Assembly (NCBI RefSeq): GCF_044457565.1
Contig: NZ_JBITGZ010000001.1
Coordinates: 372,001 to 436,000 of the forward strand
Direction: 5' to 3'
Source of the DNA: Kitasatospora sp044457565
Lineage (GTDB): Bacteria > Actinomycetota > Actinomycetes > Streptomycetales > Streptomycetaceae
DNA: 64,000 nucleotides
Shown here: positions 1 through 9,042 of the stretch, piece by piece
How positions within the stretch are numbered: the stretch's first letter is position 1
Layout: each line of letters starts with the position of its first letter
Notes under the pieces: generated by a model
Told to the model about the DNA's origin: nothing
Seen by the model: only the letters and a program-made list of their open reading frames with translations
Database searches by the model: none
Program-made: the position numbers and the translations under genes

Positions 1-73
1 CACGTCCGAATCCGCCGAACCATAGGTAATCCGGACATAATCCCCTCACTTTCTCAACCCAGGAGAAGCGAAC

Positions 74-625
74 GTGCTCACGATCGGTGACAAGTTCCCC
101 GAGTTCGAACTCAACGCCTGTGTCGACCTCGACGCCGCGAACGCCTTCGCCGAGATCAACCACAAGTCCTACGAGGGCAAGTGGAAGATCGTGTTCTTCT
201 GGCCGATGGACTTCACCTTCGTCTGCCCGACCGAGATCGCCGCGTTCGGCAAGCTGAACGAGGAGTTCGCGGACCGCGACGCCCAGATCCTGGGTGTCTC
301 CGGCGACTCGGAGTACGTCCACCACGCCTGGCGCAAGGACCACGCCGACCTGCGTGACCTGCCCTTCCCGATGCTGGCCGACGTCAAGCACGACCTGATG
401 CGCGCCTGTGGCGTCGAGGCCGCCGACGGCACCGCCCAGCGCGCGGTGTTCATCGTCGACCCGAACAACGAGATCCAGTTCGTCATGGTGACCGCCGGCT
501 CCGTCGGCCGTAACCCCAAGGAGGTCCTGCGCGTGCTGGACGCCCTGCAGACCGACGAGCTGTGCCCGTGCAACTGGAACAAGGGCGAGGCCACCCTTGA
601 CGCCGAGCAGCTCCTGGCCGGCTGA
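74..625 (+). CDS. ahpC: alkyl hydroperoxide reductase subunit C (2-Cys peroxiredoxin)
   Basis: Cytosolic peroxiredoxin of 183 residues that reduces hydrogen and organic peroxides. The peroxidatic cysteine is Cys51 in the motif FTFVCPTE, and the C-terminal ELCPCNW segment carries Cys164 and Cys166, one of which resolves the disulfide, so this is a 2-Cys enzyme of the AhpC type. The length is normal for the family. The start is GTG, chosen because AGGAGA lies 8 nt upstream at 61-66. CATAAT at 36-41 could be a -10 box. ahpD follows after three bases, so the two are one operon and AhpD is the expected electron donor. In streptomycetes this pair is usually divergent from oxyR, which would lie left of this window; no clear OxyR site can be claimed in the 73 bases present. 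Confidence 0.96.
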   Translation: MLTIGDKFPEFELNACVDLDAANAFAEINHKSYEGKWKIVFFWPMDFTFVCPTEIAAFGKLNEEFADRDAQILGVSGDSEYVHHAWRKDHADLRDLPFPMLADVKHDLMRACGVEAADGTAQRAVFIVDPNNEIQFVMVTAGSVGRNPKEVLRVLDALQTDELCPCNWNKGEATLDAEQLLAG

Positions 626-628
626 CCG

Positions 629-1171
629 ATGGCGCTCGACGACCTCAAGGCGGCCCTGCCCGAGTACGCCAAGGACCTCAAGCTCAACCTGAGCGCGGTC
701 ATCGGCAACTCGGACCTCCCGGCCCAGCAGCTCTGGGGCACCGTGCTCTCCTGCGCGATGGCCACCCGCAGTGTCTCGGTCCTGCGCGAGCTGGAGCCCG
801 AGGCCAAGGCGAACCTCACCCCGGAGGCGTACAACGCCGCCAAGGGCGCGGCCGCCATCATGGGGATGAACAACGTCTACTACCGGACGCTGCACCTGCT
901 CTCCGACAAGGAGTACAGCAGCATGCGGGCCGGCCTGCGGATGAACATCATCGGCACGCCGGGCGTGGAGAAGGCCGACTTCGAGCTCTGGTGCTTCGCG
1001 GTCTCCGCCATCAACGGCTGCGGCCAGTGCCTCGACTCGCACGAGGCCGTGCTCCGCAAGGCCGGCGTCGAGCGCGAGGTCATCCAGGCCTCGATGAAGA
1101 TCGCCGCCGTCCTCCAGGCCGTCGCCGCGACCCTCGACTCCGAGGCGATCCTGGCCACCGTCGACGCCTGA
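629..1171 (+). CDS. ahpD: alkyl hydroperoxidase D (AhpD)
   Basis: AhpD-family protein of 180 residues that, in actinobacteria, passes electrons from the lipoamide/dihydrolipoamide system to AhpC. The catalytic CxxC is Cys131-Gly-Gln-Cys134 followed by His138 (motif NGCGQCLDSHE), the canonical AhpD proton-relay arrangement. The ATG lies three bases after the ahpC stop, so translation is probably coupled. The gene ends 25 nt before a strong hairpin terminator. Length and motif agree fully with the family. Confidence 0.96.
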   Translation: MALDDLKAALPEYAKDLKLNLSAVIGNSDLPAQQLWGTVLSCAMATRSVSVLRELEPEAKANLTPEAYNAAKGAAAIMGMNNVYYRTLHLLSDKEYSSMRAGLRMNIIGTPGVEKADFELWCFAVSAINGCGQCLDSHEAVLRKAGVEREVIQASMKIAAVLQAVAATLDSEAILATVDA

Positions 1172-1196
1172 CGGCACCGCACGACACCGCACCACC

Positions 1197-1238
1197 GCTG
1201 AGGGCCCCTCCGGAACACCATCCGGAGGGGCCCTCAGC
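1197..1238. terminator. rho-independent-type terminator between ahpD and the AI-2E-type gene
   Basis: An 18-bp perfect stem (1197-1214 with 1221-1238) and a 6-nt loop lie between two convergent genes and can serve both. No long T run follows, as is usual in streptomycetes. Confidence 0.8.
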
Positions 1239-1277
1239 CGTCCCGGGGGCTTGCCTTCGGCGCCCCCGCGCCGGCGA

Positions 1278-2759
1278 TCAGTCGGCCGAGGCCGGCGGCG
1301 GGGCCGCGGCGGCGGTCGCGGTCGCCGCCGAGGCGGAGGCGGTGCGTTCGGCGGCCTCGCGTGCGGCTTCCAGGGCCACGAAGACCTCCTGGCCGGCCTC
1401 GTTGCGGCGGCGGAGGTGGGTGACGACGGTGTTGGTGACGGCGATCAGCGGGACGGCGACGATGGCGCCGCCGATGCCACCGACGATGGAGCCGGCCGCG
1501 ACGCCGAGGACGACGCCCAGCGGGTGGACCCGGACCGCCCGGCCGAGGATCAGTGGCTGGAGGATGTGGCCCTCGATCTGCTGGACGGCGATCAGCACCA
1601 CGAGCACCATCAACGCGGTGAACGGGTCCTTGGTGACCAGGGCGATCAGTACCGCGATGGTGCCGGTGACGAGCGCGCCGACCAGCGGGACGAACGCCCC
1701 CAGGAAGATGATCACCGCCAGCGGGAGCGCCATCGGCACGCCCAGCAGCTGGATCCCGATACCGATGCAGACCGCGTCGATGAAGGCCACGCAGACGGTG
1801 CCGCGGACGTACGCGGTGAGCGTCGCCCAGGCCTTCGGGCCCGCGCCGGCCATCGCGTAGCGGGAGTGCCGGGGCAGTCCGCGCAGCGCCCAGTTCCAGA
1901 TCCGCGCGCCGTCGTAGAGCAGGAAGAAGGTGGTGAAGAAGGCCAGCAGCATGGTGGTCAGCACCTCGACGGCGATCTGCGCGCCGGTGATGCTGGCCGA
2001 GGTGATCTGCTCGGAGTTGGCGTTGATCGCCGTGGTGATCTGCTTCGCGAAGTCGGTGATCTGCTGCTGCGTCAGGTGCAGCGGGCCGGTGACCAGCCAG
2101 TCGCGCAGCTGGTAGACGCCGTCCTGCACCCGGTTGGTGACCGACGGGAGGTTGGTGGTCACCTGCCAGACCACGAACCAGCCGACCAGACCGATGCCCG
2201 CCAGCCCGCTCATGAAGGTGCCGGCCGCCGCCAGCGAGCGCGGGACGCCGTGGCGGCGCAGCCAGGAGACGGTGGGCTCCAGCAGCGCGGAGATCAACAG
2301 CGAGGCGAGGACGGCGAAGGCGACCAGCCGCAGCATGTCCACCACGCGGAAGAGCACGTAGAGCGCGGCGCCGAGCAGCAGCAGCCGCCAGGTCGACTCG
2401 GCCGCCACCCGCAGACCCCACGGCACGGCCTCGACGGGGGTGGCCGGGCGGCCCGGGTGGAGCTCGCGGCCGAAGGCGCCGTGCGTGGACGCCGGCGGCG
2501 CGCTCGACGCCCGCCGCGGGGCGGGGACGTGGTCGGTGCCGGCCACCGGGGTCGCGGTGACCACCGGCCCGGCTGCGACGGCCGGTACGGCCGCGGCGAG
2601 CGGGGCGGGGGCGGGTACCGGGGCGAGGAGGTCGACCGGTGCCTCGTCCGCCTCGGCGGCGATCGCCGCCCGCCGGCGCCGCTCGATGCCGGCGGCCACC
2701 CGGACGACCGCTGCGGCACCTATCGCCGCCACCTTGAAGACTCTTCCGCCCCGCGCCAT
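1278..2759 (-). CDS. AI-2E/PerM-family membrane transporter
   Basis: Integral membrane protein of 493 residues. Residues 1 to about 125 are a cytosolic Ala/Pro-rich region that most family members lack. From about residue 128 follow several hydrophobic helices, including the TWRLLLLGAALYVLF segment, and the family-typical central and C-terminal pattern (FFTTFFLLYDG, VPLVGALVTGT, PLILGRAVRVHPLGVVLGVAAG). The family (formerly UPF0118) includes the E. coli AI-2 exporter TqsA and PerM, but actinobacterial members have no proven substrate, so quorum signalling should not be inferred. The ATG at 2759 has only a weak purine-rich stretch (GGGCGAG) upstream. It is convergent with ahpD and monocistronic. 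Confidence 0.88.
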   Translation of the reverse strand: MARGGRVFKVAAIGAAAVVRVAAGIERRRRAAIAAEADEAPVDLLAPVPAPAPLAAAVPAVAAGPVVTATPVAGTDHVPAPRRASSAPPASTHGAFGRELHPGRPATPVEAVPWGLRVAAESTWRLLLLGAALYVLFRVVDMLRLVAFAVLASLLISALLEPTVSWLRRHGVPRSLAAAGTFMSGLAGIGLVGWFVVWQVTTNLPSVTNRVQDGVYQLRDWLVTGPLHLTQQQITDFAKQITTAINANSEQITSASITGAQIAVEVLTTMLLAFFTTFFLLYDGARIWNWALRGLPRHSRYAMAGAGPKAWATLTAYVRGTVCVAFIDAVCIGIGIQLLGVPMALPLAVIIFLGAFVPLVGALVTGTIAVLIALVTKDPFTALMVLVVLIAVQQIEGHILQPLILGRAVRVHPLGVVLGVAAGSIVGGIGGAIVAVPLIAVTNTVVTHLRRRNEAGQEVFVALEAAREAAERTASASAATATAAAAPPPASAD

Positions 2760-3189
2760 CTCGCCCTACCCACCGCTCCCCGCTGGACCGCCGTGCCGGG
2801 CGGAACGCCGTGGGTCCGCCACGGCCGTCAGGGATGACGCTACCCGCCCGACGGGCGCGGATTCCGGCGGGCCGGTGGGTTGGTGCCCGCCGGACGCCCG
2901 CCGGGCTGCGGACGAATCACCCGAAACGGGGCGGTAGTGATGGTTTCGGGCTCGGGGGCGGCGGGGAGGAGTCCGAACACAGGAGCCATCCGTCTGCGGA
3001 CCGGCCGGTGCGGGAAGCACCCAGGACCCCTTCCCGCGCCCCGCGTCCGCGCCGGGACCGCACCGTCCGTGAGCGCACTGGTCAGCGCAGCCCGGACGGC
3101 GCGGCCCACCTTCGTCCGGGCGGTCGGCGCGGTCAGGGCAGCCAAGGCGCCACCCGGGGCGGGGTGCAGGAGCGCGGCGGTGAAGCAGA
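2760..3189. other. intergenic region without recognised genes
   Basis: GC-rich, 430 nt. The open frames here have no ribosome-binding site and no family resemblance. It must hold the promoter of the AI-2E-type gene on the minus strand, but I see no convincing -35/-10 pair. Confidence 0.5.
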
Positions 3190-3220
3190 AGGCCCCCGAC
3201 CGCGTCGCGGTCGGGGGCCT
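3190..3220 (-). terminator. terminator of the transglycosylase-like gene
   Basis: Near-perfect hairpin with arms AGGCCCCCGACCG and CGGTCGGGGGCCT, starting 34 nt downstream of the stop codon of the minus-strand gene. Confidence 0.75.
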
Positions 3221-3254
3221 GACACCCGGGGCGCGGGTATCTGGGTACCAGCGT

Positions 3255-3986
3255 CTAGTACCAGTGGTGCGACTGCCAGAACGACCAGGCGCCACACGGG
3301 CTGCCGTAGCGGCTGTTCATGTAGTTCAGGCCCCACTTGATCTGCGTGGCGGGGTTGGTGCGCCAGTCCGCGCCGGCCGAGGCCATCTTGGAACCGGGCA
3401 GCGCCTGCACCAGACCGTACGCGCCGGAGCTCGCGTTGGTGGCGGTGTAGTTCCAGCCGCTCTCGCGCTTCACGATCTGACTGAAGCACTGGAACTGCGC
3501 GTCGTCGCCGACGATCTGCTGGGCGATCTCCTGGACCGAACCTGGGCTGACCGAGACGGCCGGCGCGGAGGTGTCCACGGCGGACATCGCCGAGCGGGCC
3601 TTGGAGCGGTTGGCGGCGGCCTCGTCGGCCTTCCGCTTCTCCTCGGCGGCCTTGGCGGCCTTCTCGGCCTCCTCCTTGGCTGCCTTCTCCGCGTCCGCCT
3701 TCGCCTGCGCGTCGGCGGCGGCCTTCTGGCGCGCGGCCTCCTCGGCAGCCTTCTTCGCGGCCGCGTCGGCCGACGCCTGCTGGGCGGAGGCCTGGTGGCT
3801 GAAGTTGTCGCTGATGGTCTGTGCCTGGACACCTGAGGGGACCTCGGCAAGCAGGGTCGAGCCTGCTACGTCGACCGTGTGCACGGCCTTGCCCTCGCTG
3901 CCCGAAGCCATACCGACGACGGCACCCATTGCGGTGACGGCGGTGGCGGAGGCCACAGCGACTCCCCGGACCGAGATCCGAGTCAC
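3255..3986 (-). CDS. secreted lytic-transglycosylase-like protein (SLT / APF-C-terminal fold)
   Basis: Predicted exported cell-wall protein of 243 residues. A signal peptide covers about residues 1-35 (RISVRGVAVASATAVTAMGAVVG). It is followed by a long Ala/Lys/Glu-rich coiled-coil region (about 65-125) and a C-terminal domain (about 155-243) with KRESGWNYTATN, SSGAYGLVQALPGSKMASAG and WGLNYMNSRYGSPCGAWSFWQSHHWY. This pattern is typical of the aggregation-promoting-factor C-terminal-like transglycosylases common in Streptomyces, with Glu of RESGW as likely catalytic acid. The start is GTG at 3986, preceded by GGAAGGA at the right distance; the frame is open to 4034 but gains no ribosome-binding site. 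Its ATP-free hydrolase role on peptidoglycan is inferred from the family. Confidence 0.85.
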   Translation of the reverse strand: MTRISVRGVAVASATAVTAMGAVVGMASGSEGKAVHTVDVAGSTLLAEVPSGVQAQTISDNFSHQASAQQASADAAAKKAAEEAARQKAAADAQAKADAEKAAKEEAEKAAKAAEEKRKADEAAANRSKARSAMSAVDTSAPAVSVSPGSVQEIAQQIVGDDAQFQCFSQIVKRESGWNYTATNASSGAYGLVQALPGSKMASAGADWRTNPATQIKWGLNYMNSRYGSPCGAWSFWQSHHWY

Positions 3987-4381
3987 ATGGTTTCCTTCCA
4001 GCATCGCCCACGCGTGACCGTACGGGCGCAACATGCCCCTTGGCGCTGCCCTCCGTCGGTGCTGGTCACGGGAGGTGCTGGCCCGGCGTCCGGCCGAGGT
4101 GAATCGGCTGGGCGTGGTGATCGGGCGGCGTACGGCTCAGGTCTTCAGTTGTCGCCCGGCCGCCGGAGCGGCCGAACATTTCGTACACATCGTCACCTTG
4201 AGGTGGCGTGGGCCTCCTTGCGGAAGCCCCGTCATGCCGTACGCGGGGCCTGACAGAACCCTCACCATGCCGCACCGGATGGCGCCGACGCAATTCCCTG
4301 CTGCGTGGCGCATCTCACAAACCATCCGTCCGGGCAAGTTTGGCCGAGCTCTGGACAGCACCCGGTCCGATGTGATGACGA
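3987..4381 (-). promoter_or_regulatory. long upstream region of the transglycosylase-like gene
   Basis: About 395 nt separate this gene from the phoH terminator. Related exported cell-wall enzymes often have c-di-AMP riboswitch leaders, so I looked for the ydaO/yuaA signature here and did not find it. No gene is supported in this stretch. Confidence 0.35.
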
Positions 4382-4417
4382 ACGAGGGGCCCATCCCGCC
4401 AAGGATGGGCCCCTCGT
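4382..4417 (-). terminator. terminator of the phoH gene
   Basis: A 15-bp perfect stem (4382-4396 with 4403-4417) and a 6-nt loop, about 50 nt downstream of the phoH stop. Confidence 0.8.
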
Positions 4418-4467
4418 AGCAATTTGACCGATATATCCGATCTGTCGCTATGTCCTCTGTGTACCGA

Positions 4468-5802
4468 TCAGGGCTGAATGTCCTCCAGCATCTCCGTCAC
4501 CAGCGCCGCGATCGGCGAACGCTCCGAGCGGGTCAGGGTGATGTGCGCGAAGAGGGGGTGCCCCTTCAGCTTCTCCACCACGGCCACCACACCGTCGTAC
4601 CGACCCACCCTCAGGTTGTCCCGCTGCGCCACGTCGTGGGTGAGGACCACCCGCGAGCCCTGGCCGATCCGGGAGAGCACGGTGAGCAGCACGTTCCGCT
4701 CCAGCGACTGCGCCTCGTCCACGATCACGAAGGCGTCGTGCAGCGAGCGCCCGCGGATGTGGGTCAGCGGCAGCACCTCCAGCATCCCGCGGGAGATGAC
4801 CTCCTCGATCACGGCCGGGGTGGTGACGGCGGACAGCGTGTCGAAGACCGCCTGGGCCCAGGGGCTCATCTTCTCCGACTCGGAACCCGGCAGGTAGCCG
4901 AGTTCCTGGCCGCCGACCGCGTACAGCGGCCGGAAGACCATCACCTTGCGGTGCTGCTGGCGCTCCAGCACCGCCTCCAGCCCGGCGCACAGGGCCAGCG
5001 CCGACTTGCCGGTGCCGGCCCGGCCGCCCATCGAGACGATGCCGACCTCGGGGTCGAGCAGCAGGTCCAGCGCGACCCGCTGTTCGGCACTGCGCCCGCG
5101 CAGGCCGAAGGCCTCGCGGTCGCCGCGCACCAACCGCACCCGTCCGTCGCCGGTGACCCGGCCCAGGGCCCGGCCCCGCTCGGAGGTGAGCACCAGCCCG
5201 GTGTGGACGGGCAGTTCGTCGGCGCCGTCGATGTCCACGGCCGCGTCGTGGCCCGCGCCGAACAGCGCGTCCACCTGGTCGCCGGAGACGTGGAGCTCGG
5301 ACATTCCCGTCCAGCCCGAGGTGATCGCCAGCTCGGCCCGGTACTCCTCGGCCAGCAGGCCGACCGAGCTGGCCTTGATCCGCAGCGGCAGGTCCTTGGA
5401 GACGACGGTGACGTCGTACCCCTCCGCCTGCAGGTTGCGGGCCACCGCGAGGATGCGGGTGTCCGCCTCCCCGCCGCCCGCGCGGTACCCGGCCGGCAGT
5501 ATCGACGGGTCGGAGTGGTTGAGCTCCACCCGGATCGTGCCGCCGAGCTCGCCCACCGGGATCGGCTCGTCGAGGCGCCCGTGCCGGATCCGGAAGTCGT
5601 CCAGCAGGCGCAGCGCCTGGCGGGCGAAGTAGCCCAGCTCGGGATGGTGCCGCTTGGCCTCCAACTCGGTGACCACCACCACCGGGAGGACGACCTCGTG
5701 CTCCTCGAAGCGGCTCATGGCGAGGGGGTCTGCCAGGAGCACGCTGGTGTCGAGAACGTACGTGCGCCGGTCTGGTGTCCGGCGGCTCTTGGAACTGACC
5801 AC
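4468..5802 (-). CDS. PhoH2-type protein: PIN ribonuclease domain fused to PhoH ATPase
   Basis: Protein of 444 residues with two domains. Residues about 15-150 are a PIN-domain nuclease: acidic residues in YVLDTSVLL, TELEAKRH, DTRILAVARNL and VVSKDLPLRIKA form the usual four-carboxylate site. Residues about 220-440 are a PhoH ATPase with Walker A GGRAGTGKSALAL and Walker B FVIVDEAQSLE. Mycobacterial PhoH2 (Rv1095) has the same architecture and is a sequence-specific RNA helicase and RNase, so RNA cleavage is the likely activity. The GTG start follows CTGGAGG. It stands alone between its own terminator and the cis-prenyl transferase gene upstream. Confidence 0.93.
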   Translation of the reverse strand: MVSSKSRRTPDRRTYVLDTSVLLADPLAMSRFEEHEVVLPVVVVTELEAKRHHPELGYFARQALRLLDDFRIRHGRLDEPIPVGELGGTIRVELNHSDPSILPAGYRAGGGEADTRILAVARNLQAEGYDVTVVSKDLPLRIKASSVGLLAEEYRAELAITSGWTGMSELHVSGDQVDALFGAGHDAAVDIDGADELPVHTGLVLTSERGRALGRVTGDGRVRLVRGDREAFGLRGRSAEQRVALDLLLDPEVGIVSMGGRAGTGKSALALCAGLEAVLERQQHRKVMVFRPLYAVGGQELGYLPGSESEKMSPWAQAVFDTLSAVTTPAVIEEVISRGMLEVLPLTHIRGRSLHDAFVIVDEAQSLERNVLLTVLSRIGQGSRVVLTHDVAQRDNLRVGRYDGVVAVVEKLKGHPLFAHITLTRSERSPIAALVTEMLEDIQP

Positions 5803-6138
5803 TAGGCCTCCAGGGCGGATGACCCTGCGTCACCCGCGGCATACCGGCCCCCGCGGCCCCGGTGGCCGGGGTACCGGTCTGATCCGAGTATTCCCAGGCG
5901 AGGGGGTGTGCATTCGCGTCCGGAAGAACTGACGGATCATTCTCGGTGAACGTTTGCCCCCACCGGCGCCGGGTACGTCAGCCCTACGGAAGCCGGACTC
6001 GCGCCCGGGCGCGCGGAGCCGGTCGGGCGCGGATCGACGGCCCGTCGGAGCGAGCGCCGGGCGGTTGTCCGGCGTGGTGGCGAGAGCACCGCGGGGCGGG
6101 CGTGGTGCCCGGGCGGGTGGCCGCCGTCGGAGTGGGCG
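5803..6138. other. intergenic region without recognised genes
   Basis: 336 nt between uppS and phoH, both on the minus strand. I see no terminator of the quality found elsewhere and no credible small gene. It should contain the phoH promoter. Confidence 0.4.
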
Positions 6139-6933
6139 TCAGAGACCCATCCGCCGGTTGCGCTGCTCGAACGCGCGCAGGGCCCGCAGGAAGTCGACCT
6201 TGCGGAAGGCCGGCCAGTACGCCTCACAGAAGTAGAACTCGCTGTGGGCGCTCTGCCAGAGCAGGAAGCCGGAGAGCCGCTGCTCGCCCGAGGTGCGGAT
6301 CACCAGGTCGGGGTCGGGCTGGCCCTTGGTGTAGAGGTGCTCGGCGATGTGCTCGACGTCGAGGATCTCCGCCAGCTCCTCGATCGAGGTGCCGCGGCCG
6401 GCGTGCTCCTGGAGCAGTGAACGCACGGCGTCGGCGATCTCGTGCCGGCCGCCGTAGCCGACGGCGACGTTGACGGTGATGCCCTCGATGTGGGCGGTCT
6501 CCTGGGCGGCCTGCTTGAGGACGTCCGCGGTGTGCTGGGGGAGCAGGTCCAGGGCGCCGACCGGGTTGACCCGCCACCGGCGGGCGGCGGCGAGGCCGGT
6601 GACGGCGTCCTCGATGATCCCGAGCAGCGGGACGAGCTCCTCCGCCGGGCGGGAGAGGTTGTCGGTGGAGAGCATCCAGAGCGTGACGACCCTGACGTGC
6701 GTCTCGTCGCACCAGCCGAGGAACTCGCTGATCTTGTCGGCGCCGCGCTGGTGGCCGTAGGCGGTGGTGCCGCCGGTGGCCTTGGCCCAGCGGCGGTTGC
6801 CGTCCAGGATCACACCGACGTGGTGGGGGGTACGGGCGAGGTGCACCTCGACCCGGCGGCCGTAGAGGCCGTACATCCCGTCGAGCAGGGTGCGCAGACC
6901 CGGCGTGCGTTCGACGACATCGCGCAGACCCAT
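6139..6933 (-). CDS. uppS: isoprenyl (cis-prenyl) transferase
   Basis: UPP-synthase-family enzyme of 264 residues that adds isopentenyl diphosphate units in cis. The first conserved block HVGVILDGNRRWAKA contains the Mg-binding Asp, and the late blocks VIRTSGEQRLSGFLLWQSAHSEFYF and WPAFRKVDFLRALRAFEQRNRR are typical. Streptomycetes carry at least two such genes. The similarity to mycobacterial Rv1086 and the neighbouring gene set suggest the short-chain Z-farnesyl diphosphate type, which primes decaprenyl or undecaprenyl phosphate synthesis for cell-wall assembly. I chose the ATG at 6933 with upstream GGAGG; an in-frame TTG at 6975 would add 14 residues. The gene is divergent from the chitinase gene. 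Confidence 0.92.
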   Translation of the reverse strand: MGLRDVVERTPGLRTLLDGMYGLYGRRVEVHLARTPHHVGVILDGNRRWAKATGGTTAYGHQRGADKISEFLGWCDETHVRVVTLWMLSTDNLSRPAEELVPLLGIIEDAVTGLAAARRWRVNPVGALDLLPQHTADVLKQAAQETAHIEGITVNVAVGYGGRHEIADAVRSLLQEHAGRGTSIEELAEILDVEHIAEHLYTKGQPDPDLVIRTSGEQRLSGFLLWQSAHSEFYFCEAYWPAFRKVDFLRALRAFEQRNRRMGL

Positions 6934-7168
6934 GGCTTTCGGCCCCTCCGTGCTCTTTCCCCGGGGTGCGGACAAACCCCCGGCGCAGCCTACTCCGGCC
7001 TGGTCTCAGGCGGTAAAGCCGCAGGTCCCGGTCGGGTCACGGTCCGGTGCGGCAAGGTGTCCGACGGGCGGGGGCGCGGTGAAGAGCCCCGGCCGGGCGC
7101 GGGATACGCAACGGCCTCCGGTTCCTTAAGCGAGCCGTAAGCCCGGGTCCGGACGCTTGACGGCACCC

Positions 7169-7185
7169 AATGGTCTAGTCCAGCT
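7169..7185. promoter_or_regulatory. DasR-responsive element (dre) in front of the chitinase gene
   Basis: TGGTCTAGTCCA at 7171-7182 differs in one base from the palindromic core TGGTCTAGACCA bound by DasR, the GntR-type N-acetylglucosamine regulator of streptomycetes. It lies about 147 nt before the chitinase start and about 240 nt before uppS, where chitinase dre sites are expected. Confidence 0.75.
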
Positions 7186-7328
7186 TGTGAGCCGGGGGCG
7201 GTCGAGCACCGAAGTCGAGCAGCCCCCGCCCCACCCCCAGCTGTCCCGCGGACGTCCCCTCCCCCCACACGCGGCCGCCGCGACCCCCACCGCGGCGGCC
7301 GCCCCTCCTCCCCCACAGGAGTCGTCAG

Positions 7329-8906
7329 ATGGCCCGTACGCCGAACGCGCCCGCGCACCGTCGCCGGCGCAGCACCCTGCCCGCCCTCGCGGCCGGCACC
7401 ACCGCCCTCGCCCTGGCCGGCGCAGGCCTGGCCCTGTTCGCCGGCGGCGCCGGCGCAGCGGTCGGCAACCTGGTCAGCAACGGCGGCTTCGAGGCCGGCA
7501 CCCTCTCCGGCTGGACCTGCACCGGCGCGGCGAGCGTGGTCGGCGGCCCGGTGCACTCGGGCAGCCGGGCGCTCGCCGCGACCCCGAGCGCCTCGGACAC
7601 CGCCGAGTGCCGCCAGACCGTCAGCGTGCTCCCCAACAGCAGCTACACCCTGAGCGGCTGGGTCCAGGGCCCGTACGTCTACCTGGGCGCGAGCGGCACC
7701 GGCGGCGCGGACCCGAGCACCTGGTCCAGCCAGTCCTCCTGGAACCAGCTGAGCAGCACCTTCACCACCGGCGCGAACACCAGCAGCATCACGCTCTACG
7801 TGCACGGCTGGTACGGCCAGGGCGGCTACGGCGCCGACGACATCACGCTCACCGGCCCGGGCGGCACCGCCTCCCCGACCCCGACCGTCCCGGCCTCGCC
7901 GACGGCGACCCCCACCGCGACGGCCACCCCGACCACCACGCCCACGGCGACCGCGACGCCCACCGCCACGCCGACCTCGACCCCGACCACCCAGCCGCCC
8001 GCCACCGGCCTGCCGAAGCACGTCCTGACCGGCTACTGGCAGAACTTCGACAACGGCGCCACCGTCCAGCGGCTGCGGGACGTCCAGAGCACGTACGACA
8101 TCATCACGGTGTCCTTCGCGGACGCCGACCCCGCCAAGGCCGGCGGCATCACCTTCACGCTCGACCCCAAGCTCTCCACCCCGCTCGGCGGCTACAGCGA
8201 CGCGGACTTCCGCGCGGACATCGCCGCCAAGCACGCGGCCGGCAAGAAGGTCGTCCTCTCCGTCGGCGGCCAGAACGGCGCGATCAGCGTCGGCAACGCG
8301 ACCGCCGCCGCCAACTTCGCCACCAGCGCGTACGCCCTGATGCAGCAGTACGGCTTCGACGGGGTCGACATCGACCTGGAGAACGGCGTCGACCCGACCT
8401 ACCTGGCGCAGTCGCTGCACTCCCTGCGGAGCAAGGCCGGCGCGGGATTCGTGCTGACCATGGCGCCCGAGACGATAGGGATGTACAGCACCGCCGGCGC
8501 CTACTTCCAGCTGGCGCTGAACACCAAGGACATCCTGACCGTCGTCAACACCCAGTTCTACAACTCGGGGTCGATGAACGGCTGCGACGGCAAGGTGTAC
8601 TCGCAGGGCAGCATCGACTTCATCACCTCGCAGGTCTGCACGCACATCCAGGGCGGCCTGCGGCCCGACCAGGTCGGCATCGGTGTCCCGGCGTCCACCC
8701 GGGGCGCGGGCAGCGGCTACGTCTCCCCCGCGGTCGTCAACAACGCGCTGGACTGCCTCGCCACCGGCACCCACTGCGGCAGCTTCGTCCCGCCGGCCAA
8801 GTGGCCGACCATCCGCGGCGCGATGACCTGGTCCACCAACTGGGACGCCGCCAACGCCAACGACTTCTCCAACACTGTGGGCGCGCACGTCCACGCCATG
8901 CCGTAA
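7329..8906 (+). CDS. secreted chitinase, GH18 with N-terminal carbohydrate-binding module
   Basis: Extracellular endo- or exochitinase of 525 residues that hydrolyses beta-1,4-GlcNAc polymers. A signal peptide covers residues 1 to about 40 (RRRRST followed by a hydrophobic core ending AGAAVG). A carbohydrate-binding module of the CBM4/9/16 kind follows (about 42-175, starting NLVSNGGFEAG), then a Thr/Pro linker (about 178-230), then a GH18 catalytic domain (about 235-525). The catalytic motif DGVDIDLE lies near residues 342-349, its Glu being the proton donor. The start ATG follows CAGGAG. The DasR-like site upstream implies induction when N-acetylglucosamine-6-phosphate releases DasR. A strong terminator closes the gene. 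Confidence 0.95.
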   Translation: MARTPNAPAHRRRRSTLPALAAGTTALALAGAGLALFAGGAGAAVGNLVSNGGFEAGTLSGWTCTGAASVVGGPVHSGSRALAATPSASDTAECRQTVSVLPNSSYTLSGWVQGPYVYLGASGTGGADPSTWSSQSSWNQLSSTFTTGANTSSITLYVHGWYGQGGYGADDITLTGPGGTASPTPTVPASPTATPTATATPTTTPTATATPTATPTSTPTTQPPATGLPKHVLTGYWQNFDNGATVQRLRDVQSTYDIITVSFADADPAKAGGITFTLDPKLSTPLGGYSDADFRADIAAKHAAGKKVVLSVGGQNGAISVGNATAAANFATSAYALMQQYGFDGVDIDLENGVDPTYLAQSLHSLRSKAGAGFVLTMAPETIGMYSTAGAYFQLALNTKDILTVVNTQFYNSGSMNGCDGKVYSQGSIDFITSQVCTHIQGGLRPDQVGIGVPASTRGAGSGYVSPAVVNNALDCLATGTHCGSFVPPAKWPTIRGAMTWSTNWDAANANDFSNTVGAHVHAMP

Positions 8907-8952
8907 CTCCCCGCTGCGCCCTGCCCCTTGAGGGAGGAGCCGGTGCGCCGAC

Positions 8953-8991
8953 GACGGGCCCGCCGCACCGGCCAGGTGCGGCGGGCCCGTC
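8953..8991. terminator. bidirectional terminator between chitinase and prepilin peptidase genes
   Basis: A 17-bp perfect stem (8953-8969 with 8975-8991) with a 5-nt loop lies between convergent genes. Confidence 0.85.
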
Positions 8992-9042
8992 CGCGTCAGG
9001 ACCCCGGGCGGGCACGGCGGGCGGGCGGGCGCGGCGGCACCG

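Noticed and set aside
3987..4381. c-di-AMP riboswitch before the first transglycosylase-like gene
   Set aside because: The ordered ydaO/yuaA blocks seen at 48183-48366 are absent on the coding strand.
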